Source of the DNA: Diadophis punctatus similis
Lineage: Eukaryota > Chordata > Lepidosauria > Squamata > Dipsadidae
Direction of reading: 5' to 3'
Assembly: GCA_023053685.1 (NCBI GenBank)
Contig: JALIGW010000001.1
Coordinates: forward strand, 158,739,547 to 158,803,546
DNA length: 64,000 nt
Shown: positions 21,984 to 32,600 of the stretch, one piece after another
How the letters are laid out: every line of letters begins with the position of its first letter
Numbering within the stretch: the stretch's first letter is position 1
Position numbers and translations under genes: made by a program
Notes under the pieces: generated by a model
What the model saw: only the letters and a program-made list of their open reading frames with translations
Databases searched by the model: none
Told to the model about the DNA's origin: nothing

Positions 21984-22164
21984 CAGCGGTGGCGAACCTT
22001 TTTCTCTCGGCGTGCCAAAAATAGGCGCGCGCACACCCACCAGCGCTCCCGCGTGCCACTACCCAAAATGCAATGCGCACCCCCCCTGCGCATGCGCACC
22101 CACACCTACATGCACGCGCCTGCACCACGCACGCGCCCGCACCGCACCTGCGCACATCTACTGC

Positions 22165-22440
22165 GCACGTGTAACCGCCCCCTCCTCCTCCTGCTCCAAG
22201 CCTCGCACTCCGGGCACAAGCCGGAACGTGAGGCTGACAGCAGAAGGAGGAGGGAGCGGTTACGCGAGCCGCCCAGCCTGCGCAACCGCCCCCTTCTCCT
22301 GCTCCAAGCCTCGCACTCCGGGCACCAGCCGGAACGTGAGACTGGCAGGAGAAGGAGGAGGGAGCGGTTACGCGAGCCGCCCAGCCTGCGCAACCGCCCC
22401 CTTCTCCTGCTCCAAGCCTCGCACTCCGGGCACCAGCATC
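22165..22440 (+). repeat. Tandem GC-rich repeats in the hAT element
   Basis: About two and a half copies of a ~110-bp unit contain CTCCAAGCCTCGCACTCCGG, a short purine stretch (AGGAGGAGGGAGCGG) and GAGCCGCCCAGCCTGCGCAA. Similar units in inverted orientation occur near 23470-23660. Confidence 0.75.
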
Positions 22441-23600
22441 GTCCGGCACCGCCGCCTTCGCCATGGCTGGACACGCCGCTGCTGCCCTGCGGGCGAGGCG
22501 GTGGCGGCGGTCAGGGCTCACCTGCGAGGCAGGCGCCGGCAGGATTAACATGCATGGGAGGGAAGGAGAGCGCGCTACTGCCACCGCTGAAACTTCCAAG
22601 CCGGGCGGAAGCTCAAAAACGCCCGCTGCCGCATCCCTGCCATTCTCCCTGCCATTCAAGCGGCCGAAGGAGCCCCGGAGCGCCGACGTTGCCCTCCGTC
22701 TCGGTCTCCTGCCGCCACCGCCAGCTGCAGCCTTCCCAGCAGGTGGGCGCGCGTGGAAGGGGTCGCGGAGCAGAGGCGCCCGGAGGTTTAAGGCAAGAGG
22801 CGGGCGGGAGATGCGGGCAGGAGCTTGCTTCCGCCGATGCCACTTCTGGCATCCCTGCGCCTCTCGCACCGCTCGCCGGGTGTCTCTGCTCCGCGATCCC
22901 TCCCCTGCGCGCCCACCTGCTGGGAAGGCTGCAGCTGCCCTCCTTCTTGGTCTCCTGCCGCAACCGCCAGCTGCAGCCTTCCCAGCAGGTGGGCGCGCAG
23001 GGGAGGGATCGCGGAGCAGAGACACCCGGCGAGCGGTGCGAGAGGCGCAGGGATGCCAGAAGTGGCATCGGCGGAAGCAAGCTCCTGCCCGCATCTCCCG
23101 CCCGCCTCTTGCCTTAAACCGCCGGGCGCCTCTGCTCCGCGACCCCTTCCACGCGCGCCCACCTGCTGGGAAGGCTGCAGCTGGCGGTGGCGGCAGGAGA
23201 CCGAGACGGAGGGCAACGTCGGCGCTCCGGGGCTCCTTCGGCCGCTTGAATGGCAGGGAGAATGGCAGGGATGCGGCAGCGGGCGTTTTTGAGCTCCCGC
23301 CCGGCTTGGAAGTTTCAGCGGTGGCAGTAGCGCGCTCTCCTTCCCTCCCATGCGTGTTAATCCTGCCGGCGCCTGCCTCGCAGGTGAGCCCTGACCGCCG
23401 CCACCGCCTCGCCCGCAGGGCAGCAGCGGCGTGTCCAGCCATGGTGAAGGTGGCGGTGCCGGACGATGCTGTTGCCCGGAGTGCGAGGCTTGGAGCAGGA
23501 GAAGGGGGCGGTTGCGCAGGCTGGGCGGCTCGCGCAACCGCCCCCTCCTCCTTCTGCTCCAAGCCTGGCACTCCGGGCAGAAGCAGGAACATGAGGCTGG
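22300..23600. repeat. Near-perfect long inverted repeat (palindrome)
   Basis: The left arm, about 22300-22937, pairs with the right arm, about 22967-23600, around a ~30-base spacer centred near 22952. Position 22463 pairs with 23442. Few mismatches were seen by eye (for example CACCAGCATC against GATGCTGTTG). Confidence 0.8.
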
Positions 23601-23884
23601 CAGCAGAAGGAGGAGGGAGCGGTTACGCGAGCCGCCCAGCCTGCGCAACCGCCCCTCCTCCTTCTGCTTCGGGTAGCTCTAGCAGCTCTGCGCATGCGCG
23701 CCAGAAACCCGGAAGTAGAATGTGCCGGACCCGTGGCGTGCCAGCCGAAATGGCTCCGCGTGCCACCTGTGGCACGTGTGCCATAGGTTCGCGACCACGG
23801 CTCTATAAGATTAAGCCATCCAAACTATTCATTGTCATTCCTTTTCTCCGTTTCCTATAGCCACTCATAAAGCACTGCAGAGTA

Positions 23885-24253
23885 CAGGTAGTCCACGACT
23901 TACGATCACAATTGAGCCCAAAATTTCTGTTGCTAAGTGAGAGATTTGTTCAGAAAGTTTTGCCCCATTTTACGACCTTTCTTGCCACGGGTGTTAAGTG
24001 AATCATCGTTCAGTTAGTAACACGGTTGTTAAGTGAATCTGGCTTTCCTATTGACTTGGCTTCTCAGAAGATTGCAAAAGGGGATCACATGACCCCAGGA
24101 AACTGCAATTGTCATAAATTCATGCCAGTTGTCAAATGTTCAAATTTTGATCACATGACCATGGGGATATTGCGATGGTCATAAGTGTGGAAAACAGTCA
24201 TAAGTCACTTTTTTCAGTCTCTAAATAAATGGTTGTAAGTCAAAGACTACCTG
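23885..24253 (+). mobile_element. Mariner-type MITE copy
   Basis: It starts CAGGTAGTCCACGACTTACG and ends GTCAAAGACTACCTG, with TA on both sides. Same orientation as the 20188 copy. Confidence 0.82.
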
Positions 24254-24481
24254 TATATATTCTTTAGCACTTTGAAGTAATAATTTGTTAATTAAGATTT
24301 GGTTTAATTTTGAGTGAGGTATTGATATAATAATGTAACATTTCATAGTATTGGTAACACAGAATTATTTTTTTGCTGTAAATGTTTTCCACTTATAACT
24401 GTTATATATTTCATTATTCTCCTATGGTGTTTGGACATGTATAAATAAATATACCTATATTTTAATCCAGTATTTATCCAG

Positions 24482-24632
24482 TAGTGATTTTATGCAATGG
24501 CCTCAAACCACCGGTCTTCCCCAGTGCCTCAGTCAAAGAACAATGATGCTTTCTTTAGAAAGGAAATGGATTCTTCCAAATGTTTTCGACCAGTATGCAC
24601 GCTACCAGATGTGTGCCCCAAGGAACCCACAG
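24482..24632 (+). CDS. VPS54: VPS54 coding exon 1 (ATG at 24497)
   Basis: The acceptor is probably TTTATCCAG at 24481, and the donor ACAG|GTAGAA follows 24632. Coding begins at 24497 and gives residues 1-45 plus one base. The start has G at -3 and G at +4, and an in-frame TGA lies 12 bases upstream (24485-24487). The peptide ends in a [15 protein letters not shown] block spanning the junction, as in human VPS54. Confidence 0.9.
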
Positions 24633-24814
24633 GTAGAAAGTTTTAATGTTTTGTTTTATTTGTTCGTTCCTTTGTTTGTCTTTCAAAGGGATCGTTGGAT
24701 TATTTTTTCATTTATCAAATCAAGTGGTAGTATCTTAAGGACTAGCATATTAGAGATAGGTGGGTGGGTGGGTGGGTGGATGGATGGATGGATGGATGGA
24801 TGGATGGATGGATG

Positions 24815-24887
<73 letters not shown>

Positions 24888-27800
24888 GCAAAATATATTC
24901 TTAAGAATAATGGATATTGGAGAACAGTCAAATTATCCAGATAATTGTCAGTGATAAAATTAAAAAGCAAACAAAGATGTGTTGAAAAGTAAGTTTTCAG
25001 AGCAATGCTACTAAAATGTTTGAATTAACATTCAAGAATAGATTTTGCCTGACAATAGCTCTGAGTGGAATGGAGTTTACAGAGAATACAAGTTATTCAT
25101 TATCAAAGGATAATAAATGTCCATTCTTTTGAAGAATTTACAAATAGCCTGAAAAGAAATATTAGAATACATAATACTCCAAATTGGATGCTTGGTATCA
25201 AATTCTGCATTCAGCCGAAAGGGATCCTTTTTTAGAAACTGAGGTAGAATATCTGGCAGAGCAAGAGAGATTACAAAAGTACAGAATACACTAACTCGAA
25301 GGTTAAAACTCAAATCCAGATTGGACAACTGAGTCAGTGTATTTGTATTCAATATCTGGTGAGTGATTAGAATAATTTTTCTTCTTATAAAATAAAAAAG
25401 TATAGCTTTAGAACTATTTGATATAGATTAAATGACAGAAGTTTCCAAGTTAGCCAAGAACTGGAAGAATGCAAATAATACTGAAATACTGAAAATATAT
25501 GGCTTGCTTAGTATTTCACAATAATTTACTTAGAATTATACGTAAATATAACTGCTTTATTGACATAATGGTATATCACTTGTATATAATACTAAGAATA
25601 TTCTAGATTCAGCCAGTTTGAAATGAATGAAAATTGGAAGACAAGTAGGTCACAAGTTGTTTAAATATGAATTAAACAATCTGAGAATGTGTACAACCCT
25701 ACCAGTCATTTTTATTGGCAAGAAATGGAGAGTAGACAAATCGCTGTCCTATCTACATATAATTTGGCCTGGTTGAGGTGGTAATTAACAACAGCAGTTT
25801 TTGCCAGTAGAAGAAAGAATCATTTGCTAATCCTTAACTATTGAAATGAAAATGGAGGCAGTTTTTAAATATATATGACAATATATAGGCCATTTTCAAA
25901 ATACTGTTATTTCATGAGTAAATTAATAAAGAGTACTTGAAAGAGTAAATTAATAAAGATCTGACCTTTCTAAATCTTGCTTATTTATTTCTTACTTTTT
26001 GGCTTTAGTCCCAAATTCTTAGAAACATTAATGTTATTAGAAAAACAAGTTTCCAAAGTATTGGCAGAAATACAACTTGCAATTGAGCCAGTAAATCAGG
26101 ACTTCGAAATTAATGAACATAATGTTTTTATGCTATTATTTAAACAAGGTTTTGGCAGGAATAGGTCCAACTTGATTCTGTGCTATCTGGGTAATAGATG
26201 GGGCACAAATATTTCTTTCTTCACTGTCAATGAACTCTACTACCATTTGGTATGGGAAATCAGCAAACTATATTGGCTTTGCTGTTGTAAAATATTGTAA
26301 TGAGTGCAGTTTTCTATTCTTAGGATTCACAAAGTATGTTTTTAATGATATCTCAGGTTACCTTCTAGATACAAACTTATTTGCTGCATCATGGAGAGAA
26401 TTGAAGTGTTCATGATTTTCTATATACTAATAGCATTCATAACACCAAGAAGAATCTGCTTACTCTTCTTGTTTCAAGAATGTAGTGAACTAAATTCAGA
26501 TACCTGAATTACCTGATACCAGCTAATACATTATCTTACTGTACAATAATTCTTTAAATACTGGTTTGTATGGTTTAACTATACAATCAGCCTTTAGATT
26601 AATTATAAACTTATGCAAAATATTGTTTTGCTAGATCGTATTCCATGATTAGATACATTTTTTTCTCTTGCAGGTGATCCTAGTAGCTTATGTGACAGCC
26701 CATCATTAGTTGTTGATCAACACCGATGGACTATTTATCATTCCAAAGTAAATCTCCCAGCAGCACTAAATGATCCTCGATTAACAAAAAGGGAATCTGA
26801 TTTCTTTACAAAGACATGGGGACAGGATTTTGTGGACATTGAAATCGTGCCTTCACTCTACCTCCCACAAATCAACAAGGAACATTTTGTAACATACCAA
26901 CAAGAAGTTGTTCAGGTAAAAATAAATTGTATGCATGTATACTAAACTCATATATATTTGCTATTTAAATTTAATTATTACTAAGCTTCAAATGGACTTC
27001 CTTGTATCTTTAAATTATTTAGTCCAAATAATGTAGAACCATGAAGGAACCAACTTGCAAAGATGAATCCTTCTAATGATAATAAATATAATATATAGAT
27101 ACCAAAAGTATCAATAACTGCTGACACAGTCTAGGAATGGGTGCAACTGGCACACATTGTAGCTGTGCAACATCTGGGGTAGTGCAGCCCCATCCAGAGC
27201 AAGAGATGGGGCTTCCCACAAACCACAGGATCTTAAAAGCCAGAGCCACTTAATCTGGCTAGAATTAAATTGAAGCTGGACCCCTCCCACTGTATCAGCA
27301 CTGATCAGAACCAGCTCCAGAAGACAGGACAGTATGCAGTGTCACCCACCCCAACTTCTCAAGCGTTCAAAAATATTACCATGATCAATACTGTTGAAGG
27401 CTACTGAAAGGTCAAAAGGGCAATGATGCACGCATTACTTCCATCCTACTCCCACCAGAGATCATCTAGAAATGTGATCAGTGCTATCTTAGGCCAATTC
27501 CCAAGTCTGAATCCCGATTGAAAGGTGTCCGGATAATATTAGAGCCGAGGTGGCGCAATGGTTAAACTGCTAGTTCAGCTGTTCAAATCTCACCGGCTCA
27601 AGGTTGACTCAGCCTTCCATCCTTCTGAGGTCGGTAAAATGAGGACCCAGATTGTTGGGGGCAATATGCTGAACTCTGTAATCCGCTTAGAGAGGGCTGT
27701 AAAGCACTATGAAGCGTTATATAAGTCTAAGTGCTCTTGCTATTGCTATTCCAAAGTTCACTGGAGTTGCTGTGTTACCACCTTTTCTACAATCTTCTCC

Positions 27801-29577
27801 AAAATGGGAAGGTTAGACACTGGAAGAAATTGTCCAAAATAGTTGGGTCAAGCAATGACCTCTTGAGGAATGAGTGACCATTGCTTCCTTGGGAACCAGT
27901 AGCACCACCCCCTTTCTCAAAGAGGAATTTTCCAGTGCCAAACCCAACCACACATTGCCTCTAGGTACGCCTTAGCTAACCAGAAGGATATGCATCTAAA
28001 ACAGTGATGGCAAACCTAACGGTTGCAAGCACCCTGCCCACTACCTTAGGACCAACAGAATCAAACTCCTCCCACATAACCAAGCCAGATTGAATTGCAC
28101 CTAATTCATTGAATGAATTGGCTCTACTGCTTTGTAAATGATAAAATTAGAATGAGTAGTATCTAGAGAATTTTAAAATTGTTTTATAATAATTAATACA
28201 ATATTAATTCTTAATTATACTGTAGATACCATACTATTACGTCACTTACACTCCATTTTGCCAGTGAGTTTTTGACAAAGGTTTCTCCTTGGGTAAGGAA
28301 ATTAACATATTAGAAAAATGTTCATCATCATCTTTTTCAAACCAAACATTTTCTTTATCTGATTTATTTTCCAGAAAGAGAAGATTCATGAGAGATGTAA
28401 GAGTATTTGTCCTCCTAAAGATACTTTTGACAGGACATTGTTACATACTCATGGTAGGGTTCTGTTTTTTTTTCTTTCTAATTTTTAATCAGTATCTGTC
28501 ATATGTCAGGTTTACTTAGAATAATATTTAATATATTCTAAGTTAAATTCTAAAAATTAATAAAGCCTGTTAGTATTGCTGCTTATTATTTTGTAACAAA
28601 ATCAGTGAATAAACAGAATTTCTTGCGGGTGTATATCATTTGATGGCGAACCTTTTTTGGCTCGGGTGCGAAAAGGGTGCGAGCGCGGGCATGCCGACAC
28701 CCATAATGCAGTGCCCTCCCCCCATGCATGCCCCCCGCGTTGCCCCCCGTGCCTGCGCACAACCCCCCCCTGTGCTGCCCCCCCTTGCGCATGCGCACAG
28801 GCCTCACTGAAGCCTCCGGACTTCCGGTAGGCCTGTTGAGCCGTTTTTTCGCCGTCCCCAGGGCTCAGGAAAGCCTCCTGAAGCCTGGGGACAGCAAAAA
28901 TGGCCGAAAAGACCAAAAATCAGCTGGCCAGCATGCGCATGTGCACTGAAGCTGACATAGGGCAACGCCTCGTGTGCCCTGAGATATGGCTCCGTGTGCC
29001 ATAGGTTCGCCATCACTGGTGTATATAATTCAAATATCTTTATCTGTCATGTAAATTAATTTTTATTTTGTTTTATTTTAATTTATTCCTAGATAAATCC
29101 AGGACAGATCTGGAACAAGTACCTAAGGTATGATTAAAATATTTTTTAGGCAATACAGGTAGTCCTCGACTTACAACAGTTCGCTTAGTGACCATTTGAA
29201 GTTGAACAGCAGTGAAAAAAGTGACTTATGACAATTTTTCACACCTACGACCATGCAGCATCCCCATGGTCACATGACTTACATTCAGATGTTTGAAAAC
29301 TGATTCACATTTATGACGTTTGCAGTGTTCTGGGGTCACGTGATTTCCTTTTGCAGCCTTCTGACGAGCAAAGTCAGTGGGGAAGCCAGATTCACTTAAC
29401 AACCAGGGGACTAATTTTACAACTGCAGGGCTTCACTTAACAAACGGGGGAAGAAAAGTCATAAAATGGGGCAGAACTCAACAAATTTCTCACTTAGTAA
29501 CAGAAATGTTAGGCTGTAAGTTGAGGACTACCTGTACTAAGAAAAAAAGTGCATTATTCAAATATTTGGCCTAATAA

Positions 29578-29633
<56 letters not shown>

Positions 29634-32600
29634 ATACATTCTTTAATAATTCGGGGTTTGGGGGAGGAGGGGGGAGGGTGTAGTAGTTAAGGCACTAGGC
29701 TAGAAACTGGAAGATGGTAAGTTCTAGCCTTGCCTTAGATATGAAGAGTTATGTGGGCCAATCAGCCCTATGTCGTCCTAGGGCAAATCATTTCTGAAAA
29801 CATTGCCAAGAAAACTGCATGGACTTGTCCAGGCAGTCAGTAGGAGTCAAAAATATCCTGAAGACAAATAGACTTACTCTTTATACAAAGAAGTATGCAG
29901 TTTAGAAAGCTTAGCATAGTTCTCTGCTGTCTCCATGTTTTTCTTTTTTTGTAAGATTTTATTTTATTTACCCGTGTTGGACTAACATTTAGACTATGGC
30001 AAAAGAAATTCCAGACTTGTCTTCTTTTCCCTTCTTTCATTGTCTGCTCATAAGCTGTGGCATTAAAATTTAAAATTTCCCGATTTAGTTTACAACAAAC
30101 TTACATCAAAATTTTAACAATATTGTGCATTTTAACCTTTATTGCAAATTTTCAAGGAAATGTTTATTTTAAAAATGGGCAAAACAATAAGAGCAAATTT
30201 AGAACAATTGGTGTGACATGCTTAGAAAAAAAAGGCAGTAGATACTATTTTGGAGTTGGATTGAGATAACTGGGTATGAATCTGAATTCAGTCTTTCTCA
30301 AGCAATGCCATTTTATATCCTGATTCCTGTCATCATATTGATTCTCTAGGTAGGATGTCCGTGGATATCCACCTCTATTGAACTATGTGGATTAGTTCAT
30401 GATGTATGTTTGTTTCCCTGTTGAGATAATATTTTATCTTTTGTCCTGGATAAATGTAATGTAATTTTGTGAGCCACCCTGAGTTGCCGACTGAGGATAC
30501 AGACTGAGTGTCTGTACGTGCATTGAAAAGAAATATTATTTATAGGACAAGATTAATAAAAATATTAAGGGTAACAAGATAAGGATTATAAGGATGATGT
30601 GCCATCAAGTGGTTTTTGACTAGTGATCACAAAGATAGATTTTCTCCATGACAATCTATCCTGACCTGTTATTTCAAGTCTCCCAACGGTGCACCCATCA
30701 CCCCTGTAAATGAGTCTATCTGTTCATCTTCTTTTCTTTCTCACCTCTATCAAGTTCACTGAGCTTGCAGTTGAATATTTCACCCCCTCTCTATTTTAAA
30801 GGGCCATCTCTGCTGGTTGCTCAAGCACTCCCCCAATACTCATGTGTGTGGTGGCTATGAAAAAAACAGTGTTTTGCTAGGGATTTTTAGGAAATGAATT
30901 GGAAATAAAACTCTTAGTATTGGAAAGCTATATATAAATCTTTGGTCCATGCAGCCATATTTGCCATTACAAGTACAGCTGCATTTGTTACACCATGCAT
31001 AAGATATTTAGATTATGGACTCCCAAGTTAAGTATAGGTAGTCCTCGACTTACAACCATAACTGAGCCCCAAATTTCTGTTGCTAAGTGAGACAGTTGTT
31101 AAGTGAGTTTTGCCCCATGTTAATTACTTTTCTCGTCACCATTGTTAAGCGAATCACTGCAGTTAAGTTAGTAACCTGGTTGTTAAGTGAAATCTGGCTT
31201 CCCCACTAACTTTGCTTGTCAGAAGATCACAAAAGTTGATCACATGACCCCAGGACATTGCACCCGTCATAAATATGAACCAGTTGCCAAGTATCTGAAT
31301 TTTAATCACATGACTATGGAGATGCTACAATAGTCGTAAGTATGAAAAATGGTCATAAATCGCCTTTTTTCAGTGTCGTCGTAACTTCAGCCATTCACTA
31401 AACAAATGGTTGAAAGTCAAGAACTACCTGTAGAATAGTTAAGACTTACCCTATTTGTCATCTTTATATTTGAAAAGAGGAAAGCAGGTAGTGATCAGCA
31501 ACAAAAGTTATATTGCTTGCTTTATGAGCTACATGCATTTTTCTCAAAGAAGAAATATTAATGTTAATTACTCATATATGTGCAGCAACTTTTAACATTA
31601 GTAAATGCACTGCTTTGCTCGCATAACAGGATTTTATTTCCCCTCCACTATCTTGATCTTCTGATAAAGAATGTGCAACAATAGTTTATAATATGCTAAT
31701 TCATTTCTGAATCATATTTGCAATTTGGTATATATGCAAAAGATGCATGTTTTTAAAAACTGCTTTAAAAGGACAGGTGTCAAAGTTACAGTATATCTGG
31801 TGGCAAAATACTCAGCCATTAAGTATTGTTGAATCAAAAAGCAAACTGAAAAGAACTATCGTGTGCAGAGCAGCAGAAGGAAGGAAAAAGAATAACATCA
31901 ATGGAAAGAAAAGTAAAAAGAGTTTTTAAAGTGGCAATAAAAAGAACAATAAGAAAAACAATCTTGTGAAAACAAGAATGGCAGTTAAAAGGAATCTGAA
32001 AATGGCTTAAAAGGATGCAGGTGTGCTTTCCTCAGATGCTAAAGCTGATAGGAACAAAGAAGCAGCATTAAGATGAAACTTGAAGACTATTGCGACCTGA
32101 TGAACAATCAAGAGGAATTGGAGATAGCATTGGAAATGTCCTAGTCGCAAGGATTTTCATGTGGCTTGGAGACTGATATAATCTGGAAAACAGGTGTTTT
32201 GAGAGTAACTGACAGGGTTTTTTATTATTGGAACCTTGGGTGAGAAGTGAGATGAGCTACAAGTTAAAGTGCAAGGTTTCAACCCTGAGACGTTAGTGGG
32301 AATATATTGGGAAGGATGGTTCTCAGTTGATTTATGGGTGGTTTAATATGTATGAAAATTAGAGTGAGTTCCTAGGACTTGTGATCAGCTGCGTGATTAT
32401 TTCCAAATAGACTGGTTGCTGGATGTGTGTACTGCATCTTGTTGGGAAATAAGGGCATTTAAATGGATGGAAAGGAGAAGAGAGACTAGTGAGAGCCAAC
32501 AGAATGGATTGGGGTGGTGGTGGGGGTGGTTATATCTCTATACTGTTTGGTTCAAGAAGATATGAGTATATTGTTCCAGGAGAAGAGAGTCATCTAATTT

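Larger units (their letters stand above)
21984..23800. mobile_element. 1817-bp hAT element carrying a giant palindrome
   Basis: The ends are CAGCGGTGGCGAACC and GGTTCGCGACCACGG. They are flanked by an exact 8-bp duplication, CTCTATAA, at 21976-21983 and 23801-23808. The interior is very GC-rich. Tandem units fill about 22170-22440, and a long inverted repeat follows whose arms meet around 22952. There is no transposase. The long open frames on both strands (for example 22463-23860 + and 21838-23592 -) give nearly the same peptide because they read the two arms of the palindrome. Confidence 0.88.

Noticed and set aside
21838..23860. Very long open frames on both strands (584, 465, 354 and 286 codons)
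   Set aside because: They read the two arms of a GC-rich palindrome in a hAT element, giving mirror-image Ala/Arg/Pro-rich peptides with no family resemblance.
24683..24970. Minus-strand frame with a repetitive Ile/Tyr/Leu/Ser and His/Pro pattern
   Set aside because: Translation of the GATA/GGAT microsatellite.
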